Source: Tubulanus polymorphus
Lineage: Eukaryota; Nemertea; Palaeonemertea; Tubulaniformes; Tubulanidae
Direction of reading: 5' to 3'
DNA length: 64,000 bases
Assembly (NCBI RefSeq): GCF_964204645.1
Contig: NC_134029.1
Location: 6,023,001 to 6,087,000, forward strand
Of the stretch, positions 41,845 through 52,683 are shown piece after piece (position 1 is the first letter of the stretch; each line of letters begins with the position of its first letter). The notes below the pieces were generated by a model, which was not told the DNA's origin, did not search any database, and worked only from the letters and a program-made list of their open reading frames with translations. Made by a program: the position numbers and the translations under genes.

Positions 41845-44705
41845 GCGTTTATTTATACGTCGTATATTGGATTCAATGTATCGGTAACCATTATATGGAT
41901 TGTGTACGTTCACTATGAGATAGATGCAATGTTTTAAGAGTAAACTGGCAGCGGCGAATTTCTCGTAACGTATAGTCGTCGAGTGAACGCGTTTGATTTC
42001 GTCGTATGGTTTGAACAACGTTGTGATATACGTATATGATGATAATGATGGGTGAGGATGGTAGTGTGGGAAAAATGAAGGAGTTTAAGTTCTTCTGATT
42101 CCGAAAAACTGGACTTGGATTATTTTTCAGTTCTATCGAAAAAGAGCGGAGTGTTCTACGTGTTGTACGAGTATTTTTACTTTTATCGGTGGAATCCACT
42201 GAAATAAGCTGCCTATATTAAGCATAGTGGCGCTTTATATAATATGAAATATCGATTGCATCAATGATATTATAGTTTAGACGCCCTCTTGTAAGAAGGG
42301 AGTGTTCTGAGATTTAAATCATATGAAATACGCACACTCCACTCGCAAATAGTTCAGATACTTAAAAGACTAACGATATCAGTTGACGTACTGTATAATA
42401 ATGATAATGACTGTGTTGTCGTGTTCTAAGAACTATAAACTGCGGAAAGACTGGACGCCGCCATGTTTTTACTAAAGCATACAGTTCTTTGATAGTTTTC
42501 CCCTGTAGTATATACTTCCCTAGGTAGTTTTCCATCTATCAAAAAAGAACAAGCAAAATCTGTCGGTACAGTTGGCTATAAAGTATAGTAGTATGTCTCG
42601 AATATTGGTGTCACATTGTAATGTATTGCATAATTGATATTGTTACACTTAACCGGTGTGTTATCTATCATTAAGAATAAGTTTGACGGTATAGATCGAT
42701 AATCTTCATATATATTCGCTTATTATGCTATGTGTAATATATGAATATGTGACTTAACACGTGGTGTGATTGATGATTAGGTTATTTGTTGATAAATTCG
42801 GTTAGATTTTCTATTGCAAACGACGGATGAAAGAAACTAAACTTGATTTCGGGGAACAAGTCAAAGTTATTGTGATCGCACCAGTGTTGCTGTATGGTCA
42901 TTCAGATAGACACGTGCCTTTTTAGATATTTTATATACATTCGGGTAAAAATGGCCACTCGTAGTGAAGATAATAACTGTATTTCAATAATTATGAGTTT
43001 ACTATTGTTCAGTGTTGGTGATATGGTGATTGTTTAAGTATATAACATAGATACATTGAAACAAACGTAGGAGAATAGTAGAGCTATACAATGGCTGTAC
43101 ATTGATAAAAATTGAAATACCACGGCGACCACATCCGTAATTTAACCGACGCAGACATGGTACAAAAGATCACACATGGTACAAAACAAGCGCCATCTAT
43201 TGCGTGCTTTGGGATGTTCTCATGTCATCATAACACGAATTTATTTCGGGTCTGGATGGGAAATCCAAATAATGTTAGGTCTACACCATTAAAGACATTA
43301 CTTGAATATTTGCCAAATTCGCTGTGTGTTTCAAAGTACGTACGTATTACAATATGACACTAAAATTAACTACTTCTATGGTGAAGACGTAATTAAACGT
43401 TTTAATCTTTTGACGGAATGTTTGTTTGTTCTTTTATGGTTTGTATTTTCATATTTTTTCTGTAAAGATCTGCGATCTCGGTGCATTATTTTGTGTTTGC
43501 TCAATCATGATGTCGCATTATAGTTCGCACTACATATACTGATGTACTCACTATCTTGCTGCTGGGGAAAGTGATATTTTTCGACATCATCGTTGCATAG
43601 AAAAAACCACAAATTCTAAAATCGAGACCGATCATGACATTGTGTTGCTTAAACCTTAAAAAAAAACTCCTCGTCACCTGGAATCCTGTTCTTTGTAATA
43701 TCATCATTATTTATTATCAATTCCATAATGCAAGAAAATTCCAATATGTCTCCCTTCAAAATTCCATTTCATTGCGTATATTTTCTATATTTTGCGTGAC
43801 GAGTTTTTAATTTACGAACTAAGCTACCGAGAAGCCGAAATAGATATAAGGGCTTCCAACCGCGTTGCTTCCCATGAAGACTTAACAATATGTAACGTTT
43901 ATATAAGCTTGATCTTCATTTACGCAGTAATTTCTTAGCGTATCCAGTCCAGCTTAATCGAATAATGATTTTATAACATATTTAGATGATTCTTAACTTA
44001 AAAACATTTATTATTTAATATACATCTATATTTTCTGTAAACAGAGGTCATATACGGAAATAGTGATGTTGATGTTAACCCCTGCCAAATAACCAATCAG
44101 ATATCGAATTCGAAAGAAAGGTACCAAAATAAACAATTCAGTTAGATTGATTATAAAAGACCAAAATAAACAATTCAGTGAGATTGATCATGAAAGACTA
44201 GAACAAATTGATTTCAGTTTCATTTTGGCAAGAATTCAATTTTGTTACGAAAACGATATACTTTTTCCTGAGGCCTTATATATACATTTGGTCGCACAAG
44301 CAAGCAACAGTATTTTCTATTGTATTACTAGATTGAGGGCGAACTAGTTTTCTCCACTGCCATATCAGCGCAGCTTTTGGGACACCAGTTGATCTTAGAA
44401 TATATATATCTCACATTAGAATTTGTTTCATCGTAGTATATACATCATAACTTGGTTTTTGATTTTATTCATCGCTGTCTGATAGAGTATTGAAAATGCT
44501 GTATACGTAATGACTCGTTCATAACGGCCTCAAAAAATCGGAATCTACAAAATTAGAAAATTTAGTACAACCATATCTATTAGTTGTAAGATGAACAAAA
44601 CAATACTGCCAACAAGAGACATTTGATTTTAGCGATTTTATGGTGTTTTACAGTTTAGTAACTCAAAAACGATTTGAATTCCTGTACGTGTATGTGGCGA
44701 AAGCA
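41845..44705. other. receptor 3' UTR and intergenic DNA
   Basis: The receptor's 3' UTR must begin here. I see no coding exon. The 102-codon minus-strand frame at 41891-42199 is antisense to this UTR and has no recognisable features. Confidence 0.5.
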
Positions 44706-44845
44706 GGGCCGTACCTAGAGGGGGAAGGGGCAGTCGACCCCCTAGAAAATTTAGAGAAGTGCCGTTTTTGCAAATATTGTTGTCATAACCGATAGAACTT
44801 CCCTTTTTTCGAGATTATCTACCCTCAAATCGCAAGATATATTAT
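44706..44845 (+). repeat. dispersed repeat (GGGCCGTA family), copy B
   Basis: Begins AGGGCCGTACCTAGAGGGGG and aligns with 9457-9592 over about 135 bp. Boundaries are approximate. Confidence 0.6.
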
Positions 44846-45515
44846 CAACATAGAATTTGAGTATGTTAAAACGAGTAACGGTTAAAACTTTAAACTACCG
44901 TACCGTATTTACCCATCCTATACCCCGTGTGATGTCATATGGTTCTATAGAGGTTTTGGTTTTGGATATTTCTAAGAGAGTTATTTATTGAAAATAATGG
45001 ATATAATAATCATGTGTTTATTAACTAACTACGTATGCTTATGAGAAACGAATGGTTGATGTATGATTTTGTTATTTCACAGTCATAACAATTGATTTAT
45101 TTTGTAACCGAATTTTCATTCAATAATGTTTTGATTTTCGTTGCACTCAAGTTAAATGTCACGTGCGTTACGTCACTCGTTGTTATGTTTGTCACGTGTC
45201 ATTATAAATGGTCACGAGGTACTTGTCCTTGTTCCTTTTGAATCAGTGACGTTCCTATTAAAATTGTCTTTTTCAACAAAACTGACCGCTTTCGTGTTGT
45301 CGATTTTTTCTCACTGCTGACGATAGGTTTTCGAGGGAGGCAATTTGGACTGCATGATTGCTGTGGTATCCCACACCGAAATCACTACATTACTACGCTA
45401 TGCAGATTGTAGATAATTAGTGAATTAAAACCTAGACATTTTGATATATTGTTGCGATATAAAATCCCGATCAACGATAAAAACAGAGGATGTTTGACCG
45501 ATTTATTGCAGACAT
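44846..45515. other. intergenic spacer downstream of the ADAMTS/lectin gene
   Basis: Nothing recognised apart from possible 3' UTR sequence of the minus-strand gene that ends at 45516. Confidence 0.5.
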
Positions 45516-45532
45516 TTATTGGTCTGTTGCCT
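45516..45532 (-). CDS. pseudo-ADAMTS exon 15 (stop)
   Basis: Acceptor TTTTGTTTTCAG, then two bases completing a Glu codon, ATDQ and TAA. An AATAAA hexamer overlaps the stop codon (45515-45520, minus strand) and another lies about 13 bases beyond. Confidence 0.75.
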
Positions 45533-48500
45533 CTGAAAACAAAAATGCATTGTATTAAGAAAAAACGGTGTTTTTGAGTGATTAAATGATTTGACTTAGT
45601 CTCACCTCTACTGCAAATGATGAAATCTGATTGGAATTCACATGGCATAGGCAGCCATTTGCCAGCATTATCACCGCTAGTCCATCCAGCTATAACTGTG
45701 CACTTATCCCCGTTCCATTCATATTTTCCAAGCATTTTGTCACCTGGCCAACGTCCCCAATTTAAAAATGACCTGCAACCCGATTTTTAACCAAGGGAAC
45801 GTGATATTTTGCAGTTTATGTATTAGTAGTGAAATGATTCCTTACCTGCGCTCGTCGCTGTACACCTGAGTACCATCAAGCCATTGGAGCGCACCCCATA
45901 CAGCGCCGTTTGGACCGGGTACTGTCCAACGCACTCCGATGTGAGCTAACTTTTTATCGTCTGGACTTTTCGACCCTGTATTAAGCATTCTGAAACGTAG
46001 TTTCGTGCCGAAGGTTTATCGTACGCCAGGTTACGAAAATCGGTGGCAAACAAACAATAGCTTTTCGATACAGGCGATACATTACCTGAGAACAACATCA
46101 TTTTGTTTTTGGTTCATTATTTGCGCGGTAAGCCCGCCGCGAGCCTGGCAGAACAAATCAGTCATATATCCGTCAATGTTTCCGTTTCGAGGCCATCCTC
46201 TGTAGCAGAATTTACCTTCACGCGTCCAGCCAACAGGACAACCTAATCGAATACTGATTGCAATTAATCGATCAGATACCAACTACTTAGTATGCAATTT
46301 ACACAAAATAATCGCTCGTTACCGGATCTATCTGGCGTTGTGTCCGACTCCAGATCCTTTGTACAGAATGCCACATCAGCCAGCTGACATTTCTCGACTG
46401 ACCTTGGTTTTGATAGATACTTTTCACATTCACTATCTGGCAAATCCTTTAATGAAATCCGGATTTAACAAACATCAAATGTCACAAGAAGATGTGGATT
46501 TATTATACAATACATGCATACCTTATTTCCTTTAGCGCACTTAATCGTTCGTGTTTTTGTCGCTTCACCGCAGCAATCCGCCCATTTTCCAATGCGCCAC
46601 CTATTGTAATAAACGAACGGATTACTGGTTTCTCGTGATGATATTAGAGATAGTTATCTCTTGATATTCTACCTTGGATTGGATGCAATTTCTACTTTTT
46701 TCGTCGTCTTTTTGTCATCGTTCACACACGCACCGGAATTACAAACCTAAATGAAAGAGCATTTTGCACAACGAATCTGAGAACAAAATAAAGCAAATGC
46801 AGGAGTATACATAAGTCCAACGCAAATCCAACCCACTTTGTTGTTGGCACATAGTGAGCCTTCTAGAGCTGACATTCTACGATCGTGCGACTCGACGACT
46901 GTGTGCGGCCACGTTTTATCGCGACGTATACACCTGAGAGCTTGACAGATATCCGGTCTTTTCAAACTAGCGCTAAGAACGGCCTACAGCATAATGAAAA
47001 AATACGCGACATTATTCTTAGATCCTTTAGAGATAGAAAAATATTAGATATACCGTACATTAAACAAAGCTTCTTTTGGGCTTTGGTTGTAAAATTATAC
47101 AGGCTTTGGTCATGAAATTAGAATAGCCCATTCTCTACTGAGGAGTCCGTAAAATCTCGGTAAGATTAAATATTCGGTTATTGACGGAATGCGTGAGTGT
47201 TTGTTACCTCGAAATCGTTACCGTACGAGCTTCGACATTGCTCAATCGGATTGATCAGGTGACCGGGCTCCGCTTCAAAAATTGGACTCGCATCAATCTT
47301 AGGCTGATCTCGAATACAAGGCATTCTGTCTACTCTATATGAGATATCTATGTCCAATGAAACTGTATGAATATTTCTAAAGTTTTTGTTGTAACTCAAA
47401 TACTATTAATACCTGTCTATCCATTTCTTTACAAATTCAAGGGAACAGTCGGTCCAAAAATATTTAGGGACTTCGGTGTGACTCAACGCCCAGTGCTGAC
47501 CCATTATACTGCCTATCGTCGATGCGGCTTGGCATTTCATATTTTTCGATGTTTCGTCTTGTGGCATCCCGAACCTTAAACAGAAAGGTTATTCATTCCT
47601 ATTCGATAACTGTTCAGATTTAACATTTTAGCACCGTACGAAAAAGACAAATAACGTACGTAGCCGCAATCAAACTCGCCAACTCGACTGCGGATGCAAA
47701 TCCTTCGTCACGAATGACACCATTGCTGCTAGGACCACAAAGGAAGCCGTTTGCTTGCACATTATTCATTCTATGGCTAGAGTCAGAAAAATCTGCGTCG
47801 TAACATTTGCAATCTAACGAAGACCGAGTGTTCCAGATATTGCGATGGTTTACCGTGTTAAAAGGATAGCCGTATCGAAATGTTCGCTGGGTTTTTTATT
47901 TCTGCTTATATATTCATCGAAAGCCAGTTTCAATTCGTACGTCAGATCGAAAGATTGGATATCGAGATCCTTCTACAAAATTACATCGTAAAGCTGCTTA
48001 CTTATAATTACCATTTGAATATTTATAGCACAATTTCATTCACAAACGCCACAATTACAGTTCACGCAAATGCTTACTGGATTTTCCTTCATTATTTCAA
48101 TATTTGCCAATGCAATGTTGACGGGAAATCCAAGCTTTCCTTCCTCAAAGTGAGATTGTGTCTATATTTGTAAAATATTCATATACATAAATCATATACA
48201 ATCACGATAAAACGTAATATTTACCGAACCATCAAAATATCGGAAATACCTAAAACTATTAATACAGCTGTAATAAGCTGCTCGTAAATGCGATATGAAA
48301 TTATTTCATTCAAAAATAACGTTCACTCGAACGTTACTCACGGAATAGAACAATTCGACGATATATGACTGTAGTCGATCACCGTAGAAATCAAACATGG
48401 TTTTGTCAGCCACTAATTTCACTTCTACATGGATATTTCCAGCCGAAGAAAATATAACTACAATGGATTTTCATTTATAGGTTTCAGATATGCACAAAAA

Positions 48501-48616
48501 TGTCACACTAATCTTGAAGCTGCTGGTTTCAAAATTTCGAAAAGTAATTGTTAAAGTATCTTATTACCAGAAGTTGATAATGCCAGTAGGCATAACCGAG
48601 CGACAACAGGGAGCAT
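45516..48616 (-). CDS. secreted pseudo-metalloprotease of the ADAMTS type with a C-terminal C-type lectin domain (gene span, 15 exons)
   Basis: Fifteen exons, all flanked by GT-AG sites and in matching phase, give 540 residues. Order: signal peptide (1 to about 17); reprolysin/ADAMTS-like metalloprotease domain (18-199); disintegrin-like and Cys-rich segments (200-311); thrombospondin-like Cys module (312-379); C-type lectin-like domain (380-536); tail ATDQ. The fold-defining blocks are clear: VKLVADKTMFDFYGDRLQSY, HFDTAILLTR, the GFLCGP...DEGF lead-in, FGMPQD and an IMG Met-turn. The zinc motif HExxHxxGxxH is replaced without any gap by SLIAATFGMPQ (140-150), so all three His ligands and the catalytic Glu are lost. 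The signal exon joins the protease domain directly across a 143-bp intron, leaving no room for a prodomain. Introns are 72-224 bp. The inferred role is an extracellular binding protein, not an enzyme. Confidence 0.88.
45606..45772 (-). CDS. pseudo-ADAMTS exon 14 (C-type lectin domain, part 3)
   Basis: Acceptor GTTGCAG, donor AGAG|GTGAGA, phase 2 to 1. It encodes FLNWGRWPGDKM, GDKCTVIAGWTSGDNAGKWL and PCEFQSDFIICSR, the last CTLD strands with their paired Cys. The EPN/QPD and WND calcium-site motifs are not present in recognisable form. Confidence 0.9.
45846..45989 (-). CDS. pseudo-ADAMTS exon 13 (C-type lectin domain, part 2)
   Basis: Acceptor GTTTCAG, donor CGCAG|GTAAGG, phase 2 to 2. It encodes KLAHIGVRW (WIGL-like strand) and WLDGTQVYSDER. 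Confidence 0.9.
46086..46242 (-). CDS. pseudo-ADAMTS exon 12 (C-type lectin domain, part 1)
   Basis: Acceptor TCGATTAG, donor CTCAG|GTAATG, phase 1 to 2. It encodes GCPVGWTREGKFCYRGW, the long-form CTLD start, and the FCQARGGLTAQIMNQ helix. Confidence 0.9.
46323..46446 (-). CDS. pseudo-ADAMTS exon 11 (thrombospondin-like, second half)
   Basis: Acceptor TCATTAAAG, donor TCCG|GTAACG, phase 0 to 1. It encodes DLPDSECEKYLSKPRSVEKC and then QLADVAFCTKDLESD. It supplies the remaining Cys residues of the TSP1-like module and a linker to the lectin domain. Confidence 0.8.
46522..46600 (-). CDS. pseudo-ADAMTS exon 10 (thrombospondin-like, first half)
   Basis: Acceptor TACAATAG, donor AATAAG|GTATGC, phase 2 to 0. 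It encodes RWRIGKWADCCGEATKTRTI then KCAKGNK, resembling a TSP1 repeat (WxxGxWxxCxxxCG...R.xxC). Confidence 0.85.
46673..46746 (-). CDS. pseudo-ADAMTS exon 9
   Basis: Acceptor TTCATTTAG, donor CCAAG|GTAGAA, phase 0 to 2. It encodes VCNSGACVNDDKK, the KWCxxGxCV element that closes the ADAMTS disintegrin-like region. Confidence 0.87.
46837..46983 (-). CDS. pseudo-ADAMTS exon 8 (disintegrin/Cys-rich)
   Basis: Acceptor TTATGCTGTAG, donor AACAAA|GTGGGT, phase 0-0, 49 codons. It encodes DICQALRCIRRDK and SALEGSLCANNK, the CxxLxC ... AxxGTxC pattern of ADAMTS proteins. Confidence 0.87.
47208..47325 (-). CDS. pseudo-ADAMTS exon 7 (disintegrin-like)
   Basis: Acceptor GTAGACAG, donor TTCGAG|GTAACA, phase 2 to 0. 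It encodes MPCIRDQPK and PGHLINPIEQCRSSYG, matching the CLxDxP and DEQCRxxFG blocks of the ADAMTS disintegrin-like domain. Confidence 0.88.
47413..47574 (-). CDS. pseudo-ADAMTS exon 6 (third zinc position and Met-turn)
   Basis: Acceptor TTTAAG, donor GACAG|GTATTA, phase 2 to 2. It encodes TFGMPQDETSKN (Gln in place of the third zinc His), then STIGSIMGQ (Met-turn) and FWTDCSLEFVKKWIDR, the WSxCS block of ADAMTS domains. Confidence 0.88.
47660..47776 (-). CDS. pseudo-ADAMTS exon 5 (disabled active-site helix)
   Basis: Acceptor GACTCTAG, donor GGCTAC|GTACGT, phase 2 to 2. It encodes HRMNNVQANGFLCGPSSNGV and IRDEGFASAVELASLIAA. The last residues take the place of the A-H-E-L-G-H helix of active enzymes. 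Confidence 0.85.
47854..47972 (-). CDS. pseudo-ADAMTS exon 4
   Basis: Acceptor TTTTGTAG, donor ACACG|GTAAAC, phase 0 to 2. It ends KPSEHFDTAILLTR, the highly conserved strand that precedes the active-site helix in ADAM/ADAMTS proteins. Confidence 0.9.
48078..48143 (-). CDS. pseudo-ADAMTS exon 3
   Basis: 66 bp, phase 0-0, acceptor CTTTGAG, donor CCA|GTAAGC. It encodes EGKLGFPVNIALANIEIMKE, the second strand of the protease domain. Confidence 0.85.
48342..48424 (-). CDS. pseudo-ADAMTS exon 2 (start of protease domain)
   Basis: Acceptor CCATGTAG, donor TTCC|GTGAGT, phase 1 to 0. It encodes the first strand and helix, VKLVADKTMFDFYGDRLQSY, matching the VETLVVADxxM opening of ADAM/ADAMTS catalytic domains. 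Confidence 0.85.
48568..48616 (-). CDS. pseudo-ADAMTS exon 1 (signal peptide)
   Basis: ATG at 48616-48614, then MLPVVARLCLLALSTS and one base before donor TCTG|GTAATA. The frame is open further upstream (an alternative Met would add MVNRALSLVRVGK), but the shorter start gives a textbook signal peptide. Confidence 0.75.
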
Positions 48617-51600
48617 CTTTCCGACACGTACGAGTGACAAAGCACGATTTACCATTTCAGCATCGATGTCAACTTTAGTCATTGTATAAATATATATAAA
48701 TATATAACACTGCGATGAGTTCCCAAGAACAGAAAATATGATTGATTGTGCAAATATTTGGCCTGTTTTATCATTGGCATTGTTTGAAATTACAAATGTT
48801 GTCACGATGTGTGATGAGTATTAATCGATGTATGTGAACTCGACCTTGCGAACATGAAATTCGGTTGGATATTCGTTTCAAATAATTACCGATATAAAAG
48901 TGTATTCGTAGCAATTAGATTTTGAAATATATATCTTGCACCACGGGATATCGGGAATGTGACTAAATTTCTTTGCTTTAAGAGACTAATTTAGTTAATT
49001 AGTTGTATTTTGCTGAACTATAAGCGCCCTTCATTTGTACACTCTGCTCCACAAATCTGCATTTTCACGTATCTGTTATGTGAAACACTCTGAAACGCTG
49101 AATCCGACGACCTAGCAGACGTGAAAATCCATTCCGTAGTTCGTCTGCCGCGTAACTATGGAAACTGCATCCCGTACTGGTTTCATGTCATCAGCATATC
49201 GATGCGGCTGATTCATGTCACCAATAAAACGCTAAAATATGTACCAGGAGACACTGCGTCGTATACTAGTTAATATGTAAACGGCTCGGAGAGCAGGATT
49301 CTGATGGGTAAGTAATGTTATGATGTGCAGGTTTGGGTAAGGTTTATGTTATTTTGCAGACGTCTGACGCTGATGGTAAAGGAATGAGGATACGTAGACG
49401 CAGTTGGTGTCATTTCAATTTTAATCAGGATGAACTTCTGGGAAATTAGCTATTTCAGCAATCTGCAGCGCCTATTCTAAATCTTTCTTTATAAATGCCA
49501 ACAAAATCAACTAATTGAAGATTCAACTTCATTTTGACCATTACGAAATGTAGTACAAAGCGGCATTGGGAAGCGGCATTGTAAAGGTGGCATTGGAAGT
49601 AAACAACGCATGCAATTCAGGAGCAGAAGGTGCTATGTCGAATGCATGGATAGAACGGATAATAATTTGTCCTCATCTTATATTTTCCGGATACAAAAAC
49701 TACATTGTACCAAACGTTAGATTTAGCAGGGAGAAGATTAACGGCCTGTCATAAAGATTGTTGCGCATGGAATATTTTATGTTCATTAATGCAGTAGTAA
49801 TCAGATATATTGATCGGTAGGATCGATGACTTCGGATATCGTAATATCCTGATGAGCTTGTTAAGTCTGTTCTTATGTTGTTAGTTGGTCACCTTTCCCG
49901 CATACAATATTCCCGTTTTCGTCTGCTGATTCAAAGGAAACTACAACCAACCTACTCCCTCCCGTCAAAAAAAATAAACCCGACTGAAGCACTCTTAAAT
50001 CTTGAGAAAGTGGAAATCTATACGCCTAGCTCCATGGGTGTTAGCTCTTCCTAGATTCAGGAATAGCCGAAGCGATGACTGAAAATTTTCTTTCTTCAAA
50101 TGAATGGATTTTTAAAACCGCACGTATGACTCAGATGTTGAGTCTGGATCTATTGTTACCTGCTTACAGTAACCGGTTCTGCGATAGCGCATTGGTGATT
50201 TTCTCACCATCAGCTATAATACTAGAGTATAACTGCTGTACACGTTGCGCAGTCTAGTATGGATTCTGCCTTATATGGAAACCGGCAAGATGGACGCCCC
50301 GGCATTGCTGCGATGTAAGTAATTATTGCAATTTTCATTCATCAGGAACAATCATCTTACGAGGATGTATTTCGATGATACCACGTTTTAAATCTCATTA
50401 CTTAGATGAATGCCAAGAAGGTTGTTACGGATATTTGAATTAAGGTCAGGAGCAATGACATTTCATTTGTCCACACAACGAATACTCAACTATGTACACA
50501 TTTAGCACGAACAAGGTCTGCATTTAACAGGACTGCGAATGAAAGCAAGTTAATTCTCAAACAAATAAACATTTTATTGAGTATTTTCAAAGGATTAACT
50601 GCAATTCACACTTAATTTGGTGCTTTCAATTACTTTAGACGCAGAACTGTCAAATGTTTAATCTTAAAGACAGACAATAGACTATATTGTACTTGAAGGT
50701 CTATAAGTGATATAGCCAGAGATCACGTTTACGTTTATTTCAACATGAAAATCTTAGTTCTGATAAATCATAATTCATTTCTATAAATAGTAAATAATTT
50801 TACAACATGTAGCCTATACGACTGTACATGGTAATCGTTTCATCAGAGACTAACGCCTTATAAGCTCAGATAATCCAAACTCGGCGCTACACTGGGTTCG
50901 TTAAGCACCGATTTGAAAACGTAGCCAAACACACTCGGACAACACTTCAGTCTGAACGTATTTTGCTTGGAGAGCCACGCTCCTCCAAATTTGCTTGATA
51001 ATGATGTCGAAAATAATTATGTCAAGATGAACACGACATTCGAGTATTATTCCGTATGAAGTTCTGTAATTGAGCAATATTTTTTCGTACTGTTTAAATG
51101 TCATACCAGATATTTAGAATTCAAGGCACGCATTTTCTCCCTGTGTTTTCGCGTTTTTCAATCGGAATCTCAATTTCAATGTATTCTCTTACATTTCTAA
51201 ACTGTCGAAATTTACACCGACGCCTATATTTGCATACTTCATTCAAACGGCCTCGACAAAGGTAAGTGCTTTTAAAACGGACTAAACACTTATATTTGCA
51301 TCGATATACATAATATTACGGGGCACTTCGCGGCCTTACTTCGTCGCGCCGCGCAGGCTGACGCCGGCTCAGCTCTTTCTGGCTACAGTGAACAATTTTC
51401 GAAAAACGAATTAAATTTTCGCCGTGAACAGAAAACAACACGAGCTTTAACCAGATTATAGTTTATTCTAACGAGCATCGTATGCGTTTAATATGGAGAA
51501 GAGAGGTATTATGTATATATGATATAAAGTGGCGCAGATGTTAGGAGCAGTCAGGCTTACACTTCGTCAGCGCGTTCGAAACAACTATCAATATCGGCTC

Positions 51601-52668
51601 CTACTTATCAGCGAGGGTTAAAAACAACGAGACCGTTTGCCCGGATAACGAGTTCATAAGTTCAGTCGTTTATATCCCATGCACATATTATGTGCATTTT
51701 GCGTATTCTACGGATGGAACAATAGGCAGTTAACAGTAATTGTATATTCTACATCTCAAAATGGAACCGAAACCAAGGCAATCGTTATATTCAATAAGAT
51801 CGTGGTTGGAAACGGTAAGTCCTGGGAGAATAATGTAGCGCGAGGAATAGAAGAGACTCCGGTTTGGTGACGGCAAGGATTCATGTCTAATGTGCTATAT
51901 GAACTAGGGACTGGGTTCCAACTTAATTGTGGTTTTTCATGAATTTACTTCGATAATATTCAGGGGCGGATATTTGAGCAACGATGGCTTATCATGCGCA
52001 GTGTTTTCCCAAATATATTTTTTTCGTATTTCGATGAAAAATGCATTCGTAAAAATGTGTGCAGACAGTAATTTCTAGCAGGCACCGAAACAGCAATCAG
52101 TAAAGATTTGAAATGTGGTTAGTTTCATCATTAATATGATTGATATGACTATCAGAAAACTTTCGAACACGGAGCGGGGGTTCGAGACTCCCTAAACCCT
52201 ACCCCCCTAGTTCTTGGGCGATAGTGTTTGTGCGGCTGCTCAAAGAAAACCAACCTATCTTATGCATTGTATATGTTAAATGCAATATATAGATATGTAG
52301 ACTAGAAGGGAATAATTGAAACATTGGCGTGACGCGTGTGTGTTTATGCTTATTACGGTATCTATCATGATATGTATTTATATATTCCGATATCATGAAA
52401 TTCATATTTGTTTTACAATTCTTGTCATGGAAACATTTAAAGGTCAATGATGGCCCAATCCAGTGGCAAATAAGCTTCAATTTACGGAAAACAATTAAAC
52501 GTTCTTAGAATGACTTGCTTCGAATACATTCTCGGAGTATAGCGTCGCATAAAGTTTTCGTACATGCTAGCTATACTTGAACTCTATAAATGAACATCCT
52601 TGTTTCCCATAAGAATACATAAGATACCGATTTATTCTCTTAGGGTATCAAATTTCATTTCATTGCAG
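48617..52668. other. divergent intergenic region between the pseudo-ADAMTS gene and the TRIM gene
   Basis: Promoters of both genes should lie here. A GC-richer patch near 51320-51400 and a perfect donor (ACAAAG|GTAAGT, exon end about 51261) could mark a 5' non-coding exon of the TRIM gene, which has a clear acceptor just before its start codon. G-rich repeat scraps occur near 51961 and 52168. No coding exon is recognised. Confidence 0.4.
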
Positions 52669-52683
52669 ATTACCGAATCAACG

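Noticed and set aside
41891-42199. 102-codon minus-strand frame
   Set aside because: It is antisense to the receptor 3' UTR, low in complexity (runs of Ile) and without a domain.
46966-46983. Acceptors CGCTAG or CTTAG for pseudo-ADAMTS exon 8
   Set aside because: Both break phase with exon 7. CTGTAG at 46984-46985 keeps phase 0 and has a good pyrimidine tract.
47777-47853. A 40-nt intron ending at CGTTAG as the junction between pseudo-ADAMTS exons 4 and 5
   Set aside because: It would shift the frame. The acceptor GACTCTAG gives a 77-bp intron of typical size and correct phase.
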